From: Firmicutes bacterium UBA5559
GTDB taxonomy: Bacteria > Bacillota > Clostridia > Peptostreptococcales > Anaerovoracaceae
DNA: 8,514 bases
Reading direction: 5' to 3'
NCBI GenBank assembly: GCA_002425705.1
Contig: DIMT01000010.1
Location: forward strand, 3,170-11,683
Shown: positions 1 to 6,153 of the stretch, piece after piece
Layout: each line of letters opens with the position of its first letter
Numbering within the stretch: the first letter of the stretch is position 1
Translations under genes and position numbers: made by a program
The notes under the pieces: model-generated
Databases searched by the model: none
Told to the model about the DNA's origin: nothing
The model's input: the letters and a program-made list of their open reading frames with translations, nothing else

Positions 1-1191
1 GTCCGTCGTTTCAGCGTCTTTAACCGGATTTTCGGGTACCGGGAAGGAAATCAACTCATTCGTCATGTGGGAGCCTGCCTGAAGAACAATGTTTCTTCAG
101 ATGCTCTTCTTTTCCACGTATCCATTGACCGGTTTGTTTATCTCCTTCCAACCTGTGGCAGCCGGGAGGAGTTGGAAGAATTCGGAAAGAAATTGATGGA
201 TCATCTGCATAGCTGTATTCCTCAACAATCAGTCTGCTTCAGCATCGGCATCCTGGAGCTGGAACCTCCGGTGGAAGAGGCCGTTGAAATCCTTTTAAGG
301 AGAGCAGCAGTAGCAGCGGAACATGTCAACGAGCATCAGCGAATTGGCATGGAAATATTCAGTCTGGACATGGAGCAGCGGGAGGAGCGGGATCAGATCA
401 TCCGTCAAGGCCTGGCTCTGGCCGTCTTGGAAGAGGAGGCAGGGGAAGGGAATTCCGGCCTGTTTGTCATGGTTCAGCCGATAGTCTACACGGATGGAGG
501 GGATATCTATGGATTTGAAGCCCTGGCACGATTCCGCCATCCGGAACTGGGAATCGTTTCCCCCGGCGAATTTATTCATTTGGCTGAAACTTCTCAATTG
601 ATGATTCCGCTGGGAAGAAGGATCATCCATCGGGTATGTGACTTTGCCCTGCTTCTGGATCGGGAAGGCTATCCGGACATCCCGATTTCCTTCAACGTAT
701 CGGCGATTCAGCTTTTAACGGAGGGATTCCTGGAAGAGCTGGAGAATATACTCCGGCTAAAGGGGGTTTCTCCCCGAAGGCTGAACCTGGAAATCACCGA
801 ATCCATTTTCTCCGATAATTTCCAGTTAATCAACGAACAACTGGAAAAAATCCGATCTCTGGGCATGAAGGTATCCATCGATGATTTTGGCACTGGCTAT
901 TCCTCCCTGGCCAGGGAAGAGGAACTGAAGGTGGATGTCCTTAAAATCGATAAATATTTCATCGACAAATTGATGGGAGAAAATACGGAACGGTCTATTG
1001 TAGCCGATATCATCTCCATGGCCCACAAACTGGGGCAAAAGGTGGTGGCCGAAGGGGTTGAAAGCGAGCCCCAGCGTCAATATCTGGAGGAACACCGGTG
1101 TGATTACTTCCAGGGCTACTTGTTCAGCCGGCCCCTGATGGGGGAGGATGCACTGAAATTGCTGCATGAAGCAAAAGGTCTGAGGGAATAA
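1..1191 (+). CDS. Degenerate-GGDEF/EAL c-di-GMP phosphodiesterase, 5' partial
   Basis: The reading frame is open from base 1 to the TAA at 1189-1191 (396 codons), so the true start lies upstream of the window; the GTG at 67 lies inside the GGDEF domain and is not a credible start. Residues 1 to about 60 (window numbering) are the second half of a GGDEF domain: an FxxxNxxFGYxxGN stretch at the N end, then SIDRF (121-135) in the place of the GGDEF signature. The active-site residues of a diguanylate cyclase are therefore lost. The EAL domain occupies about residues 155-390 and looks catalytically complete: EAL at 173-175, Asn 232 in the FNVSA motif, Glu 264 in LEITES, the Asp pair 294-295 in DDFGTGYSSL, LKID, Glu 351 in VVAEGVES, and a terminal QGYLFSRPL. 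Such proteins hydrolyse c-di-GMP to pGpG, with a dead GGDEF often serving as a GTP-binding or dimerising module (family knowledge). An upstream sensor region is likely but not visible. Confidence 0.95.
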   Translation, partial: VRRFSVFNRIFGYREGNQLIRHVGACLKNNVSSDALLFHVSIDRFVYLLPTCGSREELEEFGKKLMDHLHSCIPQQSVCFSIGILELEPPVEEAVEILLRRAAVAAEHVNEHQRIGMEIFSLDMEQREERDQIIRQGLALAVLEEEAGEGNSGLFVMVQPIVYTDGGDIYGFEALARFRHPELGIVSPGEFIHLAETSQLMIPLGRRIIHRVCDFALLLDREGYPDIPISFNVSAIQLLTEGFLEELENILRLKGVSPRRLNLEITESIFSDNFQLINEQLEKIRSLGMKVSIDDFGTGYSSLAREEELKVDVLKIDKYFIDKLMGENTERSIVADIISMAHKLGQKVVAEGVESEPQRQYLEEHRCDYFQGYLFSRPLMGEDALKLLHEAKGLRE

Positions 1192-1210
1192 AATCCCCCA
1201 GACCTTTTTT
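1173..1210. terminator. Intrinsic terminator shared by convergent genes
   Basis: The 5' arm 1173-1187 (AAAAGGTCTGAGGGA) pairs with 1194-1210 (TCCCCCAGACC followed by six T). The stem is GGTCTG/CAGACC, one A-C mismatch, then GGGA/TCCC around a 6-nt loop that contains the stop codon of the EAL gene. On the plus strand it ends in T6. On the minus strand the flanking AAAA gives a shorter T4 tract, and the transporter gene stops at 1212, immediately beside it, so it probably serves both directions. The 5' arm lies inside the EAL coding sequence, so the two convergent genes share this hairpin in only about 20 bp of intergenic space. Confidence 0.85.
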
Positions 1211-1211
1211 C

Positions 1212-2612
1212 CTAAATCAAGAACCCGAAAACCAGATACAGGATGGAGGCCAGAGCAAAGGCAGTCAAGCTGTAGGGCAGGCCGCAGAGGGCAACCCGGA
1301 CTGGAGGGCGCTGGACGGATTGGGAACACATGAGCATCTGTTCCGAGAAGAAACAGGCGGTTCCCCCGAAGATGGCACCGGAAGCAATGGCTGCCATGGT
1401 GAGGTATTCATTGACTTCAAACTGACCGGAAAGGGGAAGGGCTATCGGAGCGATGAGAAGCATGACGGCCCAGTAATCCACGCCCAGGAAAGCGATAATG
1501 CCAACGGTGATGAAGGTCAGGGCAGGAATCACTCCACCGTTCAGGAAGGGGCTGATACTGGTGACCACATAATCGCTGAAGCCTATATCGTTCAGTCCCC
1601 GAACAAAGACGAAGGTCATCAGGATGATGATCAGGATATAAATCATATCGTTGATTCCACTGAAGATGCTGGAAAAGAATTTATCGATTCCCATGACCTT
1701 CCGGGGAATGTAGAGGATAAAACAGGAGGCAAGGCCCAGGATGACGGAAAAAACCAGATCGCTGGTACTGAGCATCACCAGTAATACGATGCCGATGGGA
1801 AGAAGGAAATCCAGGATATTGCCCTCCGATGATTCCTCTTTTTCTATGGAGGTTTCAGCGATATTTTTGCCGTCAGAAGTATCAAGGGCGTATTCTTCCG
1901 AATAAGGAGAGTCGTTCAGGCAAGGAGCAGAACCGGAGGAAAGCTCCTGGAAATGCCGTTTCAACGGACCGATACGGGGAGCAATCCCGACGACCAGCAA
2001 AAAGGAAACCAGAATCACCAGCATGGGATAGAACATAAAGGGAACCAGCTTCAGGTATTCGGTTAACAGGTTGGAGCCTTCCGGAGATATGCCAAAGTCC
2101 TGCATGAGACCGAACACGAATACAGCGAAAGCAGTCAGGGGAACCAGGGAACAAATCGGTGTTCCCATGCTGCAGATGATGAATCCCAATCCTTCCCGGG
2201 GCACCTGGTATTTGTCGGTGATATCCCGAACGGTGGGTCCGATGCCCAGGTTGTTGATATAGTCATCAATGAAGAGAACTACTCCCAGAATCCAGGTGAA
2301 AACCAGGCTGCTTTTTTGGGATTGGATGTACCGGACGGCGAATTTCCGAAAACCATTGGTCCCGCCGGAATGGATCAGCAGGGAGATAAAGGCGCCGAAC
2401 AGGGTCAGCATCAGCAGGATCCAGGGGTAGGTTTCTTCCGCGAAGGTGGCATAAATGCTGTCGATAAAGCCAAAGAGGAAATTAGAGCCATCTTTCATAA
2501 TAAATACGAGGATGAGGGGAATCAGCATAGATTCAAATATTCTTTTCGTGGCAATGACCATGACCAGCATGAGGATCAGGGGAAAGAGGGTTAAGATACC
2601 GTAGTTATCCAT
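1212..2612 (-). CDS. Divergent NhaC/YuiF-family membrane antiporter or permease
   Basis: This 466-residue, strongly hydrophobic protein has about 11-12 predicted membrane segments and a hydrophilic, Ser/Glu-rich loop at about 214-264. It matches the Na+/H+ antiporter NhaC superfamily (PF03553) at the central signature FIDDYINNLGIGPTVRDITDKY (starting near residue 115), the following TPICSLVPL, and a late SGAIFGG...LPYSLTAFALASI block. Family members exchange Na+ or H+ against ions or organic acids and amino acids. Here the usual DSTAAPVC reads CSMGTPIC and the usual GDHCSPISDTT reads GGTACFFSEQML, so the transported solute may differ. The ATG at 2612 is backed by GGAG (2621-2624) with an 8-nt spacer. 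It lies 30 bp downstream of the agmatinase-type gene on the same strand, so the two are probably cotranscribed and the transporter may carry agmatine, putrescine or a related amine (inference). The family call is firm; the substrate is unknown. Confidence 0.88.
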   Translation of the reverse strand: MDNYGILTLFPLILMLVMVIATKRIFESMLIPLILVFIMKDGSNFLFGFIDSIYATFAEETYPWILLMLTLFGAFISLLIHSGGTNGFRKFAVRYIQSQKSSLVFTWILGVVLFIDDYINNLGIGPTVRDITDKYQVPREGLGFIICSMGTPICSLVPLTAFAVFVFGLMQDFGISPEGSNLLTEYLKLVPFMFYPMLVILVSFLLVVGIAPRIGPLKRHFQELSSGSAPCLNDSPYSEEYALDTSDGKNIAETSIEKEESSEGNILDFLLPIGIVLLVMLSTSDLVFSVILGLASCFILYIPRKVMGIDKFFSSIFSGINDMIYILIIILMTFVFVRGLNDIGFSDYVVTSISPFLNGGVIPALTFITVGIIAFLGVDYWAVMLLIAPIALPLSGQFEVNEYLTMAAIASGAIFGGTACFFSEQMLMCSQSVQRPPVRVALCGLPYSLTAFALASILYLVFGFLI

Positions 2613-2642
2613 CAGTTCATCTCCTTTATAAACAGATCCATG

Positions 2643-3542
2643 TTATTTATCGGATTTTTTGTCTGCCAATTGGCCGAATACCTCATAGATGATTTTCAGG
2701 GCAGCCCAGGAAGTGATCTGATTCCGGGTGTCCAGAGGGGGAGAGACTTCCACGATGTCCATAGCTTTTACCGGCAGTTCTCTTAAAATGAATTTAACCA
2801 TCTCCAGAATTTCCCGGCTGGAAGGCCCCCCGGCTTCCGGCGTACCGGTTCCTGGTGCCGCAGAAGGATCTAAAACATCGATATCAAGAGTAAAATATAG
2901 AGCGTCGTAGTCGGCAAAACGTTCTTTGAGCAGCCGGCAGGCATCTTGATAACCTTTGTGGTGGAGATCCCAGGCTCGAATCAGCAACACGGGATTGTTT
3001 TTCAGATATTCGATTTCTTCGGCCTCCCAGGATCGGATGCCCACCAGGGCCAGGTTTTCGGGATGGATGAGCTCATCCAAAGCCCTTTTTTCCGTACAGG
3101 CGTGGGACCAGGGGTGGTTGTCATAGACGTCACAGATATCCGAATGGGAATCAAAATGGATGATTCCGATTTTCTTTCCCTTGAAGTTGTTGCTGAATGC
3201 TTTCTGCAGGGGAATGGAAACCGAGTGGTCCCCTCCGAGGAACAGGCAGAATTTTTTCGACTGGAGCAAGTCCAGAGCATTTTCCTCCACGGTGGAATAA
3301 TATTTTTCCCAATTCAGGTCCACGGGAACGTCTCCGTGGTCATATACTTTCAGAATGCTGAAATCCGTCCCTTCTTCCGTGGTGGGCGGCAGGTAACGGG
3401 ATAAGGCCCGGATGGTCTCCGGAGCAGCGGAAGCCCCTTTGCCGCAGCTGACGGCACCATCGAAGGGTACCCCCATGATACAGACGTCCGATTCAGAAAA
3501 ATTCGCTGTGTTGATTTCTCCCCAGGGTTTTACATCAATCAT
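2643..3542 (-). CDS. speB: Agmatinase-type ureohydrolase
   Basis: This 299-residue protein is a full-length arginase/agmatinase/formimidoylglutamase family enzyme, a binuclear Mn hydrolase of the cytoplasm. All six expected metal ligands are visible: His 106 in GGDHS, Asp 131, His 133 and Asp 135 in HFDSHSDICD, and Asp 220 and Asp 222 in TLDIDVLDPSAAPGTG. The C-terminal DIVEVSPPLD also matches. The expected reaction is agmatine + water to putrescine + urea. The substrate-side loop after the metal site reads SHACTEKRA, unlike the SHGTPFR form of classical agmatinases, so another guanidino substrate is possible. The ATG at 3542 has AAAGGAGA with GGAG at 3551-3554 and an 8-nt spacer. It is the first gene of a minus-strand pair with the NhaC-like transporter and is divergent from a LuxR-type regulator. 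A TACAAT hexamer (minus strand, 3596-3591) could be its -10, but no good -35 accompanies it. Confidence 0.88.
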   Translation of the reverse strand: MIDVKPWGEINTANFSESDVCIMGVPFDGAVSCGKGASAAPETIRALSRYLPPTTEEGTDFSILKVYDHGDVPVDLNWEKYYSTVEENALDLLQSKKFCLFLGGDHSVSIPLQKAFSNNFKGKKIGIIHFDSHSDICDVYDNHPWSHACTEKRALDELIHPENLALVGIRSWEAEEIEYLKNNPVLLIRAWDLHHKGYQDACRLLKERFADYDALYFTLDIDVLDPSAAPGTGTPEAGGPSSREILEMVKFILRELPVKAMDIVEVSPPLDTRNQITSWAALKIIYEVFGQLADKKSDK

Positions 3543-3620
3543 GTTTTCTTCTCCTTTTGCGATTTTTTGATACTATCTTGCCTACTTTTCATTGTAGTGC
3601 TTTATCAGGATAAAAAATCA

Positions 3621-3648
3621 TTCCCGAGGATTAAAAAAGGGCTATAAT
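3621..3648 (+). promoter_or_regulatory. Candidate sigma-A promoter of the LuxR-type gene
   Basis: A perfect TATAAT lies at 3643-3648. The best -35 is weak, TTCCCG at 3621-3626, with a 16-bp spacer. Transcription would start near 3655 and leave a short leader before the ATG at 3702. The intergenic space is shared with the divergent agmatinase operon, so a regulator bound here could affect both directions. The -10 is convincing and the -35 is not. Confidence 0.5.
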
Positions 3649-3701
3649 GTAATACCAGAGGATTATTTTTTAGCGGATTGATAAGCAAAGCGAGGTTGTC
3701 T

Positions 3702-4547
3702 ATGCTGAGCGAAAAAGAACTGAGAATCATCAATGAGATCATCGAATCGATTTATTCCACTGAAAATCTGAAGGAACTTCGTTTGCGGTTCCTGAAAAAA
3801 GCCTCCACGCTGATAGATTTCAGCTTTTCGGATTTCAATATGGGAGTCCTGAATCTTCATCACTGCCCGACCTTGGTGGATCCGGTGGTGTGGAGCAAGT
3901 ACGATCAGGGATTCGAAAAAAGGTTCATGTATATGTATGAATCCAAATACTGCTGGATGGATTATTTGAATTGGGCCTTTATCAGCCCGGAATCCCTGGT
4001 TTATAGGGAATCGGATCTGATCAGTGAAAAAATGCGGTGCCAGAGCAGGTTCTTTCAGGAATATCTCAAACCCTTTGGTTTGATTTATGTTTCGGGAATC
4101 ATCATTGCCAATGCGAATCAGTTTTTGGGAGCCATTTCTTTCTACAAAACAGAAAATGCCGGGGATTTTACCGACAGGGATCTGACCATCATGAACCTCT
4201 TTGTCCCTCATCTTCAGCGCAGACTGGAGGCGGAAGAGCTGCGAAGCCGCAAGAAGCTCACCGGCGGAGCTCTTTTGCTGAAATATGAATATCAGTTGAC
4301 CGACCGGGAAATGGAAATTGCCGGATACCTTCTTTATGGCTACAGCAATGTTGAAATTAGCAACACCTTGAGAATTTCCATCAACACAGTCAAGAAGCAT
4401 GTTTCCAATATGTTCGGCAAATTAGGAATCAGCGGCAGACCTCAATTCATAAGGTTTGTGATTTTAAGAGACTTGATTTCCCTATGGGATACCGAAAGGT
4501 ACGGGCTTGCGGCCCAGTCCAACAGTGAATCAAAAATAAATGCATGA
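3702..4547 (+). CDS. LuxR/GerE-type transcriptional regulator
   Basis: From the ATG at 3702 this is 281 residues. The C-terminal part (about 198-255) is a classic LuxR/GerE helix-turn-helix: LTDREMEIAGYLLYGYSNVEIS, then the recognition segment ISINTVKKHVSNMFGKLGI. The N-terminal 190 residues have no REC phosphoacceptor pattern and no ATP-binding motif; they are mixed alpha/beta with aromatic-rich stretches and could be a GAF-like sensor, which I cannot name with confidence. An in-frame TTG at 3678 would add 8 residues. I prefer the ATG because CGAGG at 3691-3695 sits 6 nt before it, and LSEKELRII is a natural-looking N-terminus, whereas the TTG has no close Shine-Dalgarno. It is divergent from the agmatinase-transporter pair, 159 bp away, which makes that pair a possible target (inference). 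No convincing terminator follows; the next 27 bases have only a weak ACAA-A-TTGT dyad. Confidence 0.9.
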   Translation: MLSEKELRIINEIIESIYSTENLKELRLRFLKKASTLIDFSFSDFNMGVLNLHHCPTLVDPVVWSKYDQGFEKRFMYMYESKYCWMDYLNWAFISPESLVYRESDLISEKMRCQSRFFQEYLKPFGLIYVSGIIIANANQFLGAISFYKTENAGDFTDRDLTIMNLFVPHLQRRLEAEELRSRKKLTGGALLLKYEYQLTDREMEIAGYLLYGYSNVEISNTLRISINTVKKHVSNMFGKLGISGRPQFIRFVILRDLISLWDTERYGLAAQSNSESKINA

Positions 4548-4574
4548 ATATTTCGACAAATTGTTTCAGCCCTA

Positions 4575-4603
4575 TTGCGTCCTTCTCTCCGGTGTGGTAT
4601 TCT
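4575..4603 (+). promoter_or_regulatory. Candidate extended -10 promoter of the zinc-ribbon gene
   Basis: TTGCGT (4575-4580) and TATTCT (4598-4603) are separated by 17 bp, and the -10 is preceded by TG one base away (TGGTATTCT), an extended -10 arrangement typical of Gram-positive bacteria. Each hexamer alone is only a partial match. Transcription would start at about 4610, right at the 16-bp dyad. TATGAT at 4645-4650 is an alternative -10 without a decent -35. Confidence 0.45.
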
Positions 4604-4718
4604 TAACAAGTTGAACTAATTCAACATTATCAAACTAAGATCAATATGATGATGACAGATCCTTTTAGGCGTATCAGAAAATCACTATTTGTTCTTACCG
4701 TTTAAAAGGAGAAATAAT
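4604..4718 (+). other. Leader region of the zinc-ribbon gene
   Basis: About 110 nt separate the candidate promoter from the ATG at 4719. This is long for a 55-residue gene in a genome where other leaders here are short. It is AT-rich, has no ORF of note, and beyond the dyad at 4610-4625 I see no strong hairpin or terminator in it. It ends in AAAGGAGA (4705-4712), the ribosome binding site. Many small cold-shock and stress genes have leaders of this size, but no known riboswitch or cold-box sequence is recognisable. Confidence 0.35.
4610..4625. repeat. 16-bp dyad GTTGAA-N4-TTCAAC
   Basis: GTTGAA (4610-4615) and TTCAAC (4620-4625) form a perfect 6-bp dyad with a CTAA spacer. It coincides with the expected transcription start of the zinc-ribbon gene, so it could be an operator, or a small 5'-terminal hairpin in the mRNA. 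The stem is too AT-rich to be a terminator and no T-run follows. No known operator is recognised. Confidence 0.5.
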
Positions 4719-4886
4719 ATGACAGACAAGAACTTAACTTGCAAAGACTGCGGCGTTACTTTCGTATTCACAGAAGGCGAGCAGGCTTTCTATCAGGAAA
4801 AGGGATTCACCAACGAGCCCCAGAGATGTCCTGAGTGCCGAAAAGCCAAGAAACAGCAGAACAACAACAACAGAAACTTCCGATAA
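4719..4886 (+). CDS. Small zinc-ribbon domain protein
   Basis: This 55-residue protein carries two CxxC pairs, Cys 8 and 11 and Cys 37 and 40, expected to bind one zinc ion. Between them, FVFTEGEQAFYQEKGFTNEPQRC matches the probable zinc-ribbon family (PF13451) common in Firmicutes; its molecular role is not established, although a nucleic-acid-associated function is often assumed. The tail is basic and Asn-rich (KAKKQQNNNNRNFR). The ATG at 4719 is chosen because AAAGGAGA lies 6 nt ahead and the family motif begins directly after it; an in-frame TTG at 4689 has no ribosome site and would add residues that match nothing. It is monocistronic: its own candidate promoter precedes it and a strong terminator follows 33 nt after the stop. 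Confidence 0.88.
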   Translation: MTDKNLTCKDCGVTFVFTEGEQAFYQEKGFTNEPQRCPECRKAKKQQNNNNRNFR

Positions 4887-4919
4887 GGGATTCTGTACAT
4901 CCTGCAAAGCACACACCAG

Positions 4920-4946
4920 ACCGCCGGGCAAACCCCGGCGGTTTTT
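4920..4946 (+). terminator. Strong intrinsic terminator after the zinc-ribbon gene
   Basis: ACCGCCGGG (4920-4928) and CCCGGCGGT (4934-4942) form a perfect 9-bp, very GC-rich stem around a 5-nt loop (CAAAC), followed by TTTTATAT. It isolates the zinc-ribbon gene from the operon that starts at the promoter just downstream. Confidence 0.93.
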
Positions 4947-4958
4947 ATATTTCCTGGC

Positions 4959-4987
4959 TTGGATGGATTGAAAAAACGTGATATACT
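4959..4987 (+). promoter_or_regulatory. Promoter of the LOR/SDH-CDGSH operon
   Basis: TTGGAT (4959-4964) and TATACT (4982-4987) are spaced by 17 bp, with TG one base before the -10 (TGATATACT), which gives an extended -10 element. Transcription would start near 4994, about 54 nt before the ATG at 5048. It directly follows the upstream terminator, which supports an independent unit. Confidence 0.7.
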
Positions 4988-5047
4988 GAAAAATACGAGA
5001 AAATTAACGATTATGATGACGAAATCCACAGGAAGAAGGTACGATCA

Positions 5048-6139
5048 ATGGCGTTTACATTACGAGAATACATACACCCCGATTTTAACAGGCCGGGACT
5101 GACGGAAGCCCCGGACGTGATCCTGAAGCCGGCCCCCAAGGATATGGCAGCCCCGGTGGGCTATCATGCCACCTCCATATTTCCTGAGTATTTCAAGGTT
5201 GAAGGGAATTGGCTGCTGGCAGAGGATACCCGGATGGACTGCGTGGCGGTCTATGAAAATGGCCGAATCCTGGTCAAAGAATTCCGAAACATCCGAAAAG
5301 GAGACCGGATTGCCCTGGGGCGGACGGAAAACGGGGAAGACGGTATTCTGGTCCATGCCAACTGCTTCCGGACTGAGGAAGAAAAAAGGGAAGAATCCTT
5401 TTCCTTCCGCCAGGGAAGAAGCCGGGAAACCGGATTTTCCTGTGATTATGATTTCCTGCGGGAACTGCTGAAACACGAGCGGGACAAGGGCTACATCGTC
5501 TGGGTTCTGGGCCCCGCCTGCACCTTCGACTACGAGGCCAGAAAAGCCTTTTCCAGGCTGGTGGAAGGAGGATATGTCCATGCCCTGCTGGCAGGCAATG
5601 CCCTGGCCACCCACGACCTGGAAGCCGGATTCCTGGGAACCGCCCTGGGGCAGGACATCTATACCCAGCGGCCCCATGCCAACGGACACTACAACCACAT
5701 TGACACCATCAACATGGTCAACCTCCACGGTTCCATTGAAGCCTTCATCCGGGAAGAGAACATCAAGGACGGCATCGTCTACAGCTGCGTCAAAGAGGGA
5801 GTACCCTTTGTCCTGAACGGCTCCATCCGGGACGACGGGCCCCTTCCGGAGGTTCATGAGCATACCTACGACGGACAGGATTCTATGCGGGCCCATCTCC
5901 GTAAGGCTACCACGGTCATCGGCATGGCCACCACCCTGCACACCATCGCTGCGGGAAATATGACCCCCACCTACCGGATGACACCGGAGGGACAGATCCG
6001 GGAACTGTTTTTCTACACGGTGGATACCACCGAGTTTGCAGTAAACAAGCTGGGAGACCGGGGAAGCCTGGGGGCCAAGGGAATCGTCACCAATGTGCAG
6101 GATTTCGTCACCAGCCTCTGCAAAAGCCTGGAACTGTAG
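5048..6139 (+). CDS. LOR/SDH-family protein, ornithine cyclodeaminase-like
   Basis: The 363 residues match the TIGR00300/LOR-SDH family, whose characterised members include archaeal ornithine cyclodeaminase and the C-terminal half of cyanobacterial AgrE/ArgZ, which convert ornithine to proline and ammonia with bound NAD. Motifs in order: a small beta domain with GNWLLAEDTRMDCVAVYENG (about 53-72) and KGD (84-86); a Rossmann-like VWVLGPA (151-157); LLAGNALATHDLE (180-192); GHYNHIDTIN (213-222); VLNGSIRDDGPLPEV (255-269); LHTIAAGNM (297-305); and KLGDRGSLGAKGIVTNV (334-350). It is shorter than the roughly 400-residue archaeal proteins and lacks their ACT-like N-terminal segment, so the substrate may differ. 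The ATG at 5048 follows AGAAGG with an 8-nt spacer. It is the first gene of an operon with the iron-sulfur protein 14 bp downstream. The family call is firm; ornithine as substrate is a likely but unproven reading. Confidence 0.85.
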   Translation: MAFTLREYIHPDFNRPGLTEAPDVILKPAPKDMAAPVGYHATSIFPEYFKVEGNWLLAEDTRMDCVAVYENGRILVKEFRNIRKGDRIALGRTENGEDGILVHANCFRTEEEKREESFSFRQGRSRETGFSCDYDFLRELLKHERDKGYIVWVLGPACTFDYEARKAFSRLVEGGYVHALLAGNALATHDLEAGFLGTALGQDIYTQRPHANGHYNHIDTINMVNLHGSIEAFIREENIKDGIVYSCVKEGVPFVLNGSIRDDGPLPEVHEHTYDGQDSMRAHLRKATTVIGMATTLHTIAAGNMTPTYRMTPEGQIRELFFYTVDTTEFAVNKLGDRGSLGAKGIVTNVQDFVTSLCKSLEL

Positions 6140-6153
6140 AAAGGAGAACCCCG

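Noticed and set aside
67..69. GTG at 67 as the start of the EAL protein
   Set aside because: The frame remains open upstream to base 1 and encodes recognisable GGDEF sequence; the GTG has no role as a start.
3663..4400. Minus-strand ORF of 245 codons opposite the LuxR-type gene
   Set aside because: The plus strand encodes a clear LuxR helix-turn-helix protein with a ribosome site; the antisense product has no motif.
5060..5941. Long minus-strand ORF of 293 codons inside the LOR/SDH gene
   Set aside because: It has no recognisable domain, is low in complexity, and lies opposite a gene with strong family motifs; it is a codon-bias shadow.
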